Shown one piece after another: positions 12,120 to 19,817 of a stretch of DNA of 19,817 nt. The DNA is from CAYGZQ01 sp964354375 [NCBI: uncultured Planctomycetota bacterium]. Its GTDB lineage: Bacteria > JAJVIF01 > JAPKYR01. Location of the stretch: positions 111,749-131,565 of the forward strand of contig CAYGZQ010000002.1 of the NCBI GenBank assembly GCA_964354375.1. Direction: 5' to 3'. Both the position numbers and the translations under genes were made by a program. Within the stretch, counting starts at the first letter, position 1. Each line of letters opens with the position of its first letter. Under the pieces are notes generated by a model, which searched no databases, had not been told where the DNA came from, and was given only the letters and a program-made list of their open reading frames with translations.

Positions 12120-14234
12120 ATGAAGGTTTTCCGACCAATGAACGATTTGAGAGTATCGGTTTTCGTGGGGATGTTGTTTCTGCTTGTGATGGGCTGCTCG
12201 AAGTCGGACGGCCCGGCAAGCCCGTCGCTGACAGCCTCAGGTCCCCAGTCGAGCCGTCTGGGTTTGTTCACGGCAACTCAGGGCTTGAGAGAGGACGGAA
12301 CTCTGTCGGAGGGATGCATATTGCCCACCGGAAGCGAGCCATTGTGCACCAAAGGCCACGACTTGATGGGCATATGGCGGATGCGGCTTTGGGACGACGG
12401 AAGGTTCGAGGTCATCCCGCGACGTACGGAGCAAAAGCACTGGAACATCAAGCAGATGATCCTTGACTGCCCGACGTGCTTCGAGATCACCGCAGGTACG
12501 CCGCCGGGTCCGCACATGTTCGACTTCAACGTCACGCTAACAAATCCGACAGGGATCACCGGGTACGATGTAACCGGAGTCATTCGCTGGTCGGGCGACA
12601 TCCAGTTCCTTAACCCGGATTCATACACCTTCATTTACAGCTATCCCGGCGACACGACGCCGAACCCGTACGCGGCCTGGGATACGGGCGTCAACAACCG
12701 GGAATTCCCGGGGCATGCATCCTACACGGAGTTGCTGAGGTTCGAAAAGGGGGGGATCACGAAGTTCGCGGAGATCGATTACCTGTTCCAGGCGTCTTAC
12801 CCGGCGAACCAGGAAGAGCCGTACGGAATCTGGGGACTTCTTGCCAGCGGGGATTTCAAAAGCGACGGATCGAATCTGGTCGATTTGCGCTGCCGGGTCG
12901 GGGACTGGCAGAGCAACGTAGACAGCGTTGTCATCGACCTGAGCCCGATCGGAGCCGGCTCCAACACCCCGATGACTTTCTACGAGGACAACATCTGGAC
13001 TCTGAACGGCACGAGTTACTCGCCGACGGGACAGGGAGTCGGGCAGCACAGGCTGAAGGTCACGGCGACATCGAATGGCGTCTCGACATACAACTATCTC
13101 GTCGTCAACGTGACGAGCGCGGGTCCGATCAAGCAGGGACCGTTCCTTGTTCAGTACCAGAACCTGCCTCTGGAGGCGCCGAACGGCCCGAGCGACGGGA
13201 TGGATATAGCGGTCATGGGCGCCGATGACTCAAGCCAGGTGTCGATGGTCTTCGCAGGCGACGACACCTATCATTTCTGGGACTCGGACTACACGAACGG
13301 CTCATTCGGTCTCTATTACGAATCAAGCGGCGAGCCCGTCAAACCGTTCGACACGCCGAACTGGAGATTCGATTTCGCCGACACTACAATACCCGACTCG
13401 TCGGTGGATTCGGTGTTCTCCCTCAGTTGGGGCGAGGCGAACCAGTCGAGCGAGATACTTGACGGCACGAGCATTCCGCAGGTGATCGGCCGCCAGAGAA
13501 TCGCCCTTTGGAACCTGAGCGGCGGGAACCTGAAGCTGACCGCGAACGTGCTGGTGATCGGATCGAACCCCGGTCCGCCGAAGACACACGAAGTGATCGT
13601 GCGGCCGATCGAGTTTGCGTCGGGCTTCAACGAGGACGGGCTTCTGTACATGGCGCTTGCGTACGATTCCGGGAACGAGTCGAAATTCCCCGCGGTTGAC
13701 GTGATGGCGCTGAAGCCTCCCCTGGATTTCGAGGATAACGACAATCTCATCAGCGGCGGCTATGAGGCGGCGCTGGACCAGGGCACCGGTCCGGGGAAAG
13801 TGAGTCGGACCGCGCTGGTGGGTCTGGATGTCGATGATACGGGTGTGCTTCCGATCACGGGCGGCTATGCGGGCCATGCATTGGTGGTAGTGGCGGAGGC
13901 AGGGACTGAGAAGGCACTGGAGATCATCGACGCCGACATCGAGGCACAGGAGAACGTTTTCAAGACCGTCTCGCTTCCCGCCGATCCCAGAGACGTGGAG
14001 ATACTTCCGGTCACGAAAGCCGGGCAGCCGTCGAACCTGATCTGCGTTCTCTGCGCGGACAACCTGGTCCATCTGTATGACTACGCTGGGAACTACGCGG
14101 GATTCGTAGGCGGGCCGCCGTACATGATCGGGTCGGCGCTGAGGCTGGACATCGACGACAAGAATCTCGCCATACACGTTCTTCATCAGGGAACGTCGAG
14201 TCCGCTCGTGACCGTGTACAAGTGGGACGGGTAG
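12120..14234 (+). CDS. Large lipoprotein of unknown function, possible C-terminal propeller
   Basis: Exported lipoprotein, 704 residues. ATG 12120 has AGGAG ten bases upstream; the internal ATG 12138 is an alternative. The signal peptide ends in lipobox VMGC (Cys26). The N-terminal half (about 40-330) has the order G-I-W-R-M-R-L-W, E-V-I-P-R-R, C-P-T-C, V-T-L-T-N-P and Y-D-V-T-G-V-I. It parallels the first 400 residues of the 14383-17142 protein, so they share a domain family that I cannot name. The second half contains repeated short beta-rich stretches with D-V-D-D, V-S-L-P-A-D-P-R-D-V-E and L-V-H-L-Y-D. These suggest a degenerate YVTN/WD-like propeller, an inference only. No catalytic motif is visible. 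A hairpin repeat at 14284-14365 lies downstream. Confidence 0.85.
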   Translation: MKVFRPMNDLRVSVFVGMLFLLVMGCSKSDGPASPSLTASGPQSSRLGLFTATQGLREDGTLSEGCILPTGSEPLCTKGHDLMGIWRMRLWDDGRFEVIPRRTEQKHWNIKQMILDCPTCFEITAGTPPGPHMFDFNVTLTNPTGITGYDVTGVIRWSGDIQFLNPDSYTFIYSYPGDTTPNPYAAWDTGVNNREFPGHASYTELLRFEKGGITKFAEIDYLFQASYPANQEEPYGIWGLLASGDFKSDGSNLVDLRCRVGDWQSNVDSVVIDLSPIGAGSNTPMTFYEDNIWTLNGTSYSPTGQGVGQHRLKVTATSNGVSTYNYLVVNVTSAGPIKQGPFLVQYQNLPLEAPNGPSDGMDIAVMGADDSSQVSMVFAGDDTYHFWDSDYTNGSFGLYYESSGEPVKPFDTPNWRFDFADTTIPDSSVDSVFSLSWGEANQSSEILDGTSIPQVIGRQRIALWNLSGGNLKLTANVLVIGSNPGPPKTHEVIVRPIEFASGFNEDGLLYMALAYDSGNESKFPAVDVMALKPPLDFEDNDNLISGGYEAALDQGTGPGKVSRTALVGLDVDDTGVLPITGGYAGHALVVVAEAGTEKALEIIDADIEAQENVFKTVSLPADPRDVEILPVTKAGQPSNLICVLCADNLVHLYDYAGNYAGFVGGPPYMIGSALRLDIDDKNLAIHVLHQGTSSPLVTVYKWDG

Positions 14235-14283
14235 CCACGCTCCGGGCATCCGAGCTGGGTTCTGTGCTAGACTTCTTATACTC

Positions 14284-14365
14284 ATTTTCTTCTTGGTGTC
14301 CTTAGTGCCCTTGGTGTCTTTGTGGTTTATTGGTCAATTAACTGCGAGCAAACCACTAAGACACC
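14284..14365. repeat. 'CACCAAGG' hairpin repeat, copy 2 (inverted and short)
   Basis: GGTGTCTTTGTGGTTT (14313-14328) pairs with AAACCACTAAGACACC (14350-14365) with one mismatch around a 21-base loop. The left side extends as TTTTCTTCTTGGTGTCC from 14284, the inverse of the A/G-rich tail of other copies. The long upstream reading of the next gene (ATG 14293) is translated repeat and should be discarded. Confidence 0.72.
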
Positions 14366-14382
14366 ATCGAGGTGGCTTCATC

Positions 14383-17142
14383 ATGAGATCGAATCGCACG
14401 CATCGACTGTGGCTTTCTCCTGTAATCATCACGTTGGCGGTCATTATCGGCTGCGGCGGGAGAGGCGGGCCGCTCGATCCGGGGATTACAGCTCGGAGCG
14501 AGGACGGCCCGTGCCACAACGGCCAGGTTCTGTGGGCTCTCTACGATATCCGGGCCGATGCATCGACCGGGCAGGTCGACATCGTTCCCCTCAGAAACGT
14601 CCAGTTCCAGTCGAACGCCACTCGTTTCCTGCAGCCGCCGGCGTCGCCGATCAACCTTCTGAGCGTCTCTGTGGACATCCCGGGATCGGATATCCCAAAC
14701 GGGATGATCGCGTGCGATGTCTCGACCAAGCATCCGTTCCCCGGCACCAAGTTCTGGGGCTTCGACGTGAGAGGCATCGTCATGGGCGGCGGATCAGGAG
14801 AGGTGGAGCTTCTCAACGCCGACGGATACACTCGATGGTGGAACCCGACCGAATTCACGACAGTGGGTACGATATTCGGTTACACCGAGGGCGTCATGGC
14901 GCCTCCGGGAGCGCTGCCGACGACATTGGTGCATCCGTACAAGTATTTCGCCGACTCGCTCGGACCCGACGATCCCATGGTGATAGACCCGGCTGGTCGC
15001 GGAGCGTTCAACCCGAACGACCCCGGGAAGGTCAGCCGCAGATATGAGCTTCAGTTCCCGGATGTCGGAGGGAAGCCCGATTTTCACTTCAAATACGCGA
15101 TAACAGCGAGCTGGGAGGCTCCGGATGGGAGTGCGCCGTGGGAGGTGTCGGACTTCCCGATCGGTGCGAATCAGCCGGAGGCGTACCAGTTGTCGATCCT
15201 GGACGATGGGAGCACGCTGTATCGCGAGGGTGCGAGTTTCGGCGGCGATTTGAAGCTCAAGGTCACCGTGTACGACTGGCAGAAGCCGTACAATCCGGAC
15301 GGCATGCCCGGCGAGCTTGGGGCGCTGAAAGTGGAATGCGCATCGGTGGGGCTTTCCTCGACGGACATTCTTCCGACTGCGATTGTGAGCGCAGGTCCGG
15401 ATTTCAACTCGGTCAGCTATCAGTTCGCAATACAGGACCTCGCCCCGTCCGAGGCGGGATTGGTGGATGTCTGGATTGTCGCCGAGAGCGCGAACGCAAC
15501 GACATATGCCCCCGATATCGCCGGCATCACAGGGTTCGATTACCCGGAAGACGCAGTGCTGTCCGCTTACAACAAGCTGAAAGTCGAAGTCTCGGACACC
15601 GCTCCGCCCGACGAGGACAAGATGATCCATGTGCTTGAGCCGAACTGCGGAGAAATATGGGAGATCGGCACGCAGCACGACATCAAGTGGGAGAGCGCGG
15701 GACCGATATCGCTGGTGAAGATCGAGTACTCGTTGAGCGACACCGGCGGCTGGAACGAGATAGTGCCGTCGACGCCCAACGACGGAGTGTTCGAGTGGGA
15801 GGTCCCGGACACACCCTCCGAGACTGCCCGCGTCAGACTCAGCGACTCCTCCGATCCCCTCGTGAACGATATTTCCGACTGCTACTTCATGATCGTGCCG
15901 CCCCAGATGTTCATCTACGTCGACGATTCGTCAACATCGCCGGACGAATTCGGCACAATGCAGGACCCGTTCAAGACGATCACCGCGGCGATCTCCACAG
16001 CCACAGCGGGCGACGTGATCCTCGTCGACGACTCCGGGGAGACGTACACGGAGTCGGTGGTCCTGACGGACGGCATCAGCGTGTTCAGTGAGAACTGGGA
16101 CCCCATCGATGGGACGGATCGCGCCAGCATACAGACGCCGGATACTCCGGGAGCGTGCACCATCTCTGCCGACGGGGTGGATGACGCGTCGATATCCGGG
16201 TTCAACGTGAGGCCGGGCGGGTCATTCAGCTCGCTGTACGGCGGTGCGATTGTGTTCGCGCATTTGGCGAATTGCACGAGTTTCAAACTGGGTAACTGTT
16301 ATTTCAACGGGGAGGAGATGGAGCGCGATTTCACGGGGGTCTATGTCGAGAACTGCTCGGATGTCGAGATATTCTGTAGCACCTTCGAGCATCTGCACGC
16401 GCCGGAACCGCCATCGTCACCCATGACCGAATTCGATGAGTGCATCTTTGCCACGAACACGCCCAACCTGTACGTTCACAACGTGCGCATGAGCCACCTC
16501 GGCGTCAATTTTAACCCGAACGGACACATAGTCGACGGGATCTACCTGGATCATTGCGACAATGCAGTTTTGCACAATAACCTTGTCTATCGCATCGAGG
16601 TTGCGTCCGGAGGCGAGGGGGCGGCGCTGGTGACGGGATTCACGCTCGAGTACTGCGGAAGCCCCACGATATTCAACAACACCGTGAATTTCCTCGACAC
16701 CGTGGACAACTTCTTCATCAACCAGGCGTTCTGCTATTTCCTGATTGAGTGCCCCAACGGCGTGTTCTACAACAACATCGCAACAAATGTCACCGAGAGC
16801 GGCTGGGCGCCCGACGGAAGCTCGCTCGGCAGGGGCGTGCAATCCTACCTGTACGATCTCCCGTGCGACTACACGCTCACATGGAATATCGAGGCGCCGT
16901 ATTTCCAGCAGGCATTTCCCAATGTGGGTTGTGTCGAGGCGCAGCCGATGTTCATCGACCCCGAGAACGGGCTCCACGACATTGACCCGTTGTCCGAAGG
17001 GCAGCAGGGCAATCCCGATCTCGTCGACTGGGACGACACCGGGGCACCGTCGGGAGATCCGGGGAACACCGACACAAACACGCGGTCGCGCATGGGATGT
17101 CACGGCGGACCCTACGGCGCGTCGGTGGGTTGCGTAGAGTAG
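14383..17142 (+). CDS. Large lipoprotein with Kre9/Knh1-like domain and right-handed beta-helix
   Basis: Exported lipoprotein, 919 residues. I start it at ATG 14383 (MRSNRTH), with GAGGTGG nine to ten bases upstream and lipobox IIGC (Cys24). The in-frame ATG 14293 only adds translated repeat DNA. Residues about 40-400 share the layout of the 12120-14234 protein: L-W-A-L-Y-D-I, V-D-I-V-P-L-R, V-S-T-K-H-P-F-P, G-F-D-V-R-G-I-V and L-N-A-D-G-Y-T. Residues about 415-506 read P-N-C-G-E-I-W-E-I-G, H-D-I-K-W, W-E-V-P, a pattern typical of the Kre9/Knh1-like (PF10342) domain. From about 509 the sequence YVDDSS, then D-P-F-K-T-I-T-A-A-I, opens a DUF1565/parallel beta-helix region with many short N-C/N-N turns (FNNT, LHNNL, FYNNI). 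It ends near R-M-G-C-H-G-G-P-Y-G. Binding or cleaving polysaccharide is possible, but no catalytic residues can be assigned. Confidence 0.87.
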   Translation: MRSNRTHRLWLSPVIITLAVIIGCGGRGGPLDPGITARSEDGPCHNGQVLWALYDIRADASTGQVDIVPLRNVQFQSNATRFLQPPASPINLLSVSVDIPGSDIPNGMIACDVSTKHPFPGTKFWGFDVRGIVMGGGSGEVELLNADGYTRWWNPTEFTTVGTIFGYTEGVMAPPGALPTTLVHPYKYFADSLGPDDPMVIDPAGRGAFNPNDPGKVSRRYELQFPDVGGKPDFHFKYAITASWEAPDGSAPWEVSDFPIGANQPEAYQLSILDDGSTLYREGASFGGDLKLKVTVYDWQKPYNPDGMPGELGALKVECASVGLSSTDILPTAIVSAGPDFNSVSYQFAIQDLAPSEAGLVDVWIVAESANATTYAPDIAGITGFDYPEDAVLSAYNKLKVEVSDTAPPDEDKMIHVLEPNCGEIWEIGTQHDIKWESAGPISLVKIEYSLSDTGGWNEIVPSTPNDGVFEWEVPDTPSETARVRLSDSSDPLVNDISDCYFMIVPPQMFIYVDDSSTSPDEFGTMQDPFKTITAAISTATAGDVILVDDSGETYTESVVLTDGISVFSENWDPIDGTDRASIQTPDTPGACTISADGVDDASISGFNVRPGGSFSSLYGGAIVFAHLANCTSFKLGNCYFNGEEMERDFTGVYVENCSDVEIFCSTFEHLHAPEPPSSPMTEFDECIFATNTPNLYVHNVRMSHLGVNFNPNGHIVDGIYLDHCDNAVLHNNLVYRIEVASGGEGAALVTGFTLEYCGSPTIFNNTVNFLDTVDNFFINQAFCYFLIECPNGVFYNNIATNVTESGWAPDGSSLGRGVQSYLYDLPCDYTLTWNIEAPYFQQAFPNVGCVEAQPMFIDPENGLHDIDPLSEGQQGNPDLVDWDDTGAPSGDPGNTDTNTRSRMGCHGGPYGASVGCVE

Positions 17143-17152
17143 AAAGAAGAGT

Positions 17153-17267
17153 AACCACGAAGGCACAAAGGACACCAAGGAACACGAAGAAGACGAAGAC
17201 CGCTGAGACCCAGCTCTTCCGCGCTTTCTTCTTGGTGCTTCTTCGTGTCCTTGGTGCCTTGGTGGTT
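17153..17267. repeat. 'CACCAAGG' hairpin repeat, copy 3 (full length)
   Basis: A 40-base left arm (17153-17192) and a 40-base right arm (17228-17267) are inverse copies with six mismatches. The centre contains GAAGACCGCTGAGACCCAGC. Centre and arms are nearly the same as in 18220-18334, so the whole unit is copied, not just the arms. It lies between the beta-helix lipoprotein stop and the membrane protein start. Confidence 0.85.
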
Positions 17268-17321
17268 GGCTCTTAACGGAAAGGCGGTAGCTCCATCGCG
17301 GAACAGCCCGTACAACTCGAA

Positions 17322-18194
17322 ATGCCGGCCTGGGTGACGTACATCAACCCCCTCTACTACATGTATTTCAACCCGGTGTTTCAGCGAAGGATGATCCGGA
17401 ACGTCCTCAGGATTCGGATCACTCAGAAGGCCGCGTTCATAGCGGGATTCGTTGCGTCGTTTCCCAGCCTCGCCCTGGATGTCAATTGGGTAATGATGGT
17501 CCCGCTTCTTGTTACGGGGGTTCCTGCGTATTTCGGCCTGGTTCTCATTGTGCTTCTGGCGGCAATGATAAGAGTCCAGGGTGTGGCGGTCGCATCAACG
17601 ATACGTTGCATTCGAGAGCTTGCCTTGCAGGACAGGAGGGATCCCGTACTCACAACGCCGCTTTCCGATTCGGCGGTCTTCTTCGGTGTGACCATAGGCA
17701 ACCCGATGAGGGGGCATGTGCTGTTCGAGACAGCCGCGAGTTTCGTCCTTGGACTGAGCGTCATGTACGTGCTGCTGGGAGCCTCCGCACTGATAATTAC
17801 AGTCATCACTTCTCCGGCTGGGGCTTTGTGGCTGCTTCTTGAGATTGCACTGACTCTTCTGCTGCTGTGTTACATGGTCGCTCTTGCAGCAACCATCCTT
17901 CTGCTGCTTACATTTTCCTCGGCCTTGTATGCCGCTTTCCTTGACGCGCTCAGTGCAGTGATAATGGCCATCGTACATTTCCTCCTCGTGATCGCGGTTG
18001 GATGCTGGTTCGTATTCGAGCCACTGATCCGGAGCATTAATATGCAAATGAGCGAGATCGATGCGCTCATCCGGCTCGGTCTGGCAGCCTTGCTGCTTCT
18101 GGGATGGCTCATACTGGCGACATATGGAACCGGATGGGCTGCGCTGATCTTGTTCTCGCGGTCGAGACGTCCGGGAGTCTATGCCGGTCGATAA
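17322..18194 (+). CDS. Polytopic membrane protein, possibly ABC-2 permease related
   Basis: Integral membrane protein, 290 residues, with about six hydrophobic segments (roughly 36-52, 57-83, 133-163, 166-197, 208-232 and 249-277). The N-terminus has Y-I-N-P and F-N-P-V-F-Q-R-R-M-I-R. A cytoplasmic-looking loop at 99-116 reads E-L-A-L-Q-D-R-R-D-P-V-L-T-T-P-L-S-D. That resembles the 'NPV..RE' start and the 'ER..GT.E.LL.TPLS' loop of bacterial ABC-2-type permeases, which gives a weak functional hint. No ATPase gene is adjacent, so transport is not established. There is no Shine-Dalgarno site before ATG 17322, and the frame is closed by TAA at 17274, so no better start exists. It is flanked on both sides by near-identical hairpin repeats (17153-17267 and 18220-18334), so it may have been moved or truncated by recombination between them. 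Confidence 0.75.
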   Translation: MPAWVTYINPLYYMYFNPVFQRRMIRNVLRIRITQKAAFIAGFVASFPSLALDVNWVMMVPLLVTGVPAYFGLVLIVLLAAMIRVQGVAVASTIRCIRELALQDRRDPVLTTPLSDSAVFFGVTIGNPMRGHVLFETAASFVLGLSVMYVLLGASALIITVITSPAGALWLLLEIALTLLLLCYMVALAATILLLLTFSSALYAAFLDALSAVIMAIVHFLLVIAVGCWFVFEPLIRSINMQMSEIDALIRLGLAALLLLGWLILATYGTGWAALILFSRSRRPGVYAGR

Positions 18195-18219
18195 GATGAG
18201 AGAAGAAGGAGAAGAGGGT

Positions 18220-18334
18220 AACCACCAAGGCACGAAGGACACCAAGGAACACAAAGAAGATGAAGACCGCGGAGACCCAGCTCCTCTGCGCTTTCTTCTT
18301 GGTGCTTCTTGGTGTCCTTCGTGCCTTTGTGGTT
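18220..18334. repeat. 'CACCAAGG' hairpin repeat, copy 4 (full length)
   Basis: Arms 18220-18259 and 18295-18334 are inverse copies with four mismatches over 40 bases. The centre carries GAAGACCGCGGAGACCCAGC, matching copy 3. Together with copy 3 it brackets the 17322-18194 gene. Confidence 0.85.
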
Positions 18335-18342
18335 ACTCCTCT

Positions 18343-18370
18343 TTGAATGAGCCCTCTCCCGCGGTATACT
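18343..18370 (+). promoter_or_regulatory. Likely sigma70-type promoter for glyA
   Basis: TTGAAT (18343-18348) and TATACT (18365-18370) are separated by 16 bases. They predict a start near 18377 and a leader of about 60 nt before glyA. Each hexamer matches the consensus at four or five positions. Confidence 0.45.
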
Positions 18371-18376
18371 TGCACA

Positions 18377-18404
18377 TCCACGTCTCGGCGTGGACGGTTT
18401 TTTT
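18377..18404 (+). terminator. Hairpin plus T-run in the glyA leader
   Basis: TCCACG (18377-18382) pairs with CGTGGA (18389-18394), followed after three bases by seven T (18398-18404). This looks like an intrinsic terminator reading toward glyA. It could end transcription arriving from the left. If the promoter at 18343-18370 is used, it would instead lie at the very 5' end of the glyA mRNA. Confidence 0.45.
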
Positions 18405-18437
18405 CGCGACAAATATCGATACCAGAGAGGTTGAGAG

Positions 18438-19730
18438 ATGAACGAGCGCCTTAGGGATGTCGATCCCGAAATCCATAGCCTGATCAGGCAGGAATACGAT
18501 CGCGTGATGACCACCGTGCAGCTCATCGCGAGCGAGAATTTCCCGTCCCGCGCGGTCATGGAGGCGACCGGCGCGCCGCTCCAGCACAAGTACGCCGAGG
18601 GATTCCCGTACCTGAGGCAGAAGAAGAACAACCAGGTCCGCGAATGGGACAAGGACGGCCGCTACTACGAAGGCAACCAGATTATGGACCAGATAGAGCG
18701 GCTGGCGATCGAGCGCGCTCAGAAGCTGTTCGGGACCGAGTACGCCTGCGTGCAGCTTTTTTCCGGAGCGCCCGCCAACGAATGCGTCTATCACGCGTTT
18801 TTGCAGATCGGCGACCCGGTCATGGCAATGGACCTCGCCAACGGCGGACATCTCAGCCACGGAAGCCCCGTCAATTTCTCCGGACAACGCTATAACTTCA
18901 AGCACTACGGAGTGATCGACTCGACCGGGATCATCGATTACGACATGCTGGCCGTGCAGGCGAAAGAGCACAAGCCGAAGATGATAGTCGCGGGCGCGAC
19001 CGCCTACCCCAGGATCGTCGATTTCGCCAGGTTCAGGGAAATCTGCGACAGCGTCGGCGCGATGCTTCTCGTCGACATGAGCCATTTCGCCGGGCTTGTC
19101 GCGGGAAAGGTCCATCCTACGCCGACGGGGATCGCGGACGTCATCACGACAACGACGCACAAGACGCTTCGCGGCCCGAGAGGGGCAATCATCCTTGCGG
19201 ACGACGAGCGAGGCAAGGCCATCGATCGCGCGGTTTTCCCCGGCATCCAGGCGGGTCCGCACCTGAACGAGATCGCCGCCAAGGCCGTGTGCTTCTATCT
19301 CTGCATGCAGCCGGAGTTTCAGGACTACGCGGCAAAGGTTGTCCAGAACGCGAGAATTCTGGCAGATGAAATGATGAAGCAGGGATTCAAGCTGGTCTCG
19401 GACGGGACCGACACTCACCTGATTCTCGTCGACCTGAGGGACCGGGACTATTCCGGCAACAAGGCCGCGAAAGCGCTGATCCAGGCCGGCATCTGCTGCA
19501 ACCGCAACATGGTTCCCGGCGACCAGCGTCCGCCCATGCAGACGTCGGGAATCCGTCTCGGCAGCCCTTTCATGACCACGCTCGGGTTTGGGGAGGACGA
19601 ATTCCGCACGGTCGCGCGCTGGATCAGGAGAGTGCTCGCCGACATCAAGAACGAGGAAGAGATCGCGAAGGTGAAGGCCGAGATCAACGAGATGTGCGCG
19701 AAGTACCCGCATCCGGAGTTCTTGTTGTGA
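18438..19730 (+). CDS. glyA: Serine hydroxymethyltransferase
   Basis: Cytosolic PLP enzyme that interconverts serine plus tetrahydrofolate with glycine plus 5,10-methylene-tetrahydrofolate, the main one-carbon entry point. The 430 residues show the family signatures in order: Q-L-I-A-S-E-N-F (28-35), K-Y-A-E-G (51-55), R-Y-Y-E-G (75-79), D-M-S-H-F-A-G-L-V-A-G and T-T-T-T-H-K-T-L-R-G-P-R-G. The PLP Schiff-base lysine is Lys242. T-S-G-I-R-L-G-S-P follows near the C-terminus. Full length is present, with AGAGG seven bases before ATG 18438. About 15 extra, highly charged residues (58-73) sit between K-Y-A-E-G-F-P and the active-site tyrosines, where the usual family sequence joins directly. P-G-D-Q-R-P-P-M-Q replaces the common P-F-D-P-K-S-P-F-V. 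The assignment is firm; the enzyme is a divergent branch. Confidence 0.97.
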   Translation: MNERLRDVDPEIHSLIRQEYDRVMTTVQLIASENFPSRAVMEATGAPLQHKYAEGFPYLRQKKNNQVREWDKDGRYYEGNQIMDQIERLAIERAQKLFGTEYACVQLFSGAPANECVYHAFLQIGDPVMAMDLANGGHLSHGSPVNFSGQRYNFKHYGVIDSTGIIDYDMLAVQAKEHKPKMIVAGATAYPRIVDFARFREICDSVGAMLLVDMSHFAGLVAGKVHPTPTGIADVITTTTHKTLRGPRGAIILADDERGKAIDRAVFPGIQAGPHLNEIAAKAVCFYLCMQPEFQDYAAKVVQNARILADEMMKQGFKLVSDGTDTHLILVDLRDRDYSGNKAAKALIQAGICCNRNMVPGDQRPPMQTSGIRLGSPFMTTLGFGEDEFRTVARWIRRVLADIKNEEEIAKVKAEINEMCAKYPHPEFLL

Positions 19731-19794
19731 TTCGCAGCCCGGCGACTCATTCTCATTACGCCTTCCCTTACGGGACTACCGAAACAATCCGATT

Positions 19795-19817
19795 TGTAGG
19801 GGCACGGCATGCCGTGC
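19795..19817. repeat. GC-rich palindrome at the window edge
   Basis: GCACGGCATGCCGTGC (19802-19817) is a perfect 16-base palindrome preceded by TGTAGGG. It looks like the left half of a longer dispersed palindromic repeat cut off by the window end. It lies about 70 bases past the glyA stop, where it could form a 3'-end structure. Confidence 0.5.

Noticed and set aside
14293-14382. N-terminal extension of the beta-helix lipoprotein
   Set aside because: The extra 30 residues are translated hairpin repeat. The ATG at 14383 has a good Shine-Dalgarno site and begins a proper lipoprotein signal peptide.
17112-17315. Short minus-strand reading frame with a Thr-Lys-rich peptide
   Set aside because: It is the hairpin repeat read in reverse, and the same peptide recurs at the other full copy (18220-18334). 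There is no ribosome-binding site and no domain.
18333-19712. Long minus-strand frame antisense to glyA
   Set aside because: The plus strand carries an unmistakable SHMT with its PLP lysine; the antisense frame has no recognisable features.

Overview
This is a GC-rich bacterial window dominated by exported proteins. Six proteins carry lipoprotein signal peptides and one carries an ordinary Sec signal peptide. The only gene with a firm enzymatic assignment is glyA at the right edge. Genes use ATG/GTG starts, usually with Shine-Dalgarno sites, and TGA/TAG/TAA as stops. The mix suggests an uncultured, probably diderm, lineage: SBBP propeller lipoproteins, PPC-like repeats, a beta-helix lipoprotein and abundant non-coding palindromic repeats. 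I cannot place it to phylum from sequence alone.

Left part (1-8056). Positions 1-240 hold palindromic repeats sharing the arm CCCGGGAACC. Four consecutive minus-strand genes follow (transcription order 8056->6302, 6210->4474, 4233->2317, 2006->285). Each encodes a lipoprotein with a Gly-rich tether, one or two Ig-like domains and a seven-repeat beta-propeller whose blades carry a V-D-F-D-P-G motif (SBBP type). The gaps before genes 1, 2 and 4 contain copies of a REP-like hairpin whose stem positions covary. One copy appears to be split by a 221-bp element with 14-bp terminal inverted repeats.

Middle (8394-11800). A secreted, very acidic plus-strand protein is built from four tandem PPC-like repeats. 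Two minus-strand genes follow, encoding paralogous single-pass membrane proteins of unknown function that share an identically placed C-terminal tail, D-[DE]-Y-[ST]-x-L-I-S-[IL].

Right part (12120-19817). Two large lipoproteins on the plus strand share a related N-terminal domain but have different C-termini: a possible propeller in one, and a Kre9/Knh1-like domain plus right-handed beta-helix in the other. Next come a polytopic membrane protein that may be ABC-2-permease related, and glyA (serine hydroxymethyltransferase) with an unusual insertion near its active-site tyrosine loop. Four copies of a 'CACCAAGG'-type hairpin repeat punctuate the intergenic gaps here; they create spurious ORFs and a false N-terminal extension on one lipoprotein. 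The window ends in a perfect GC-rich palindrome.

No tRNA, rRNA, CRISPR array or transposase gene was recognised. The strongest candidates for something undescribed are the four-gene DFDPG propeller array with its covarying hairpins, and the paired LIS-tail membrane proteins.
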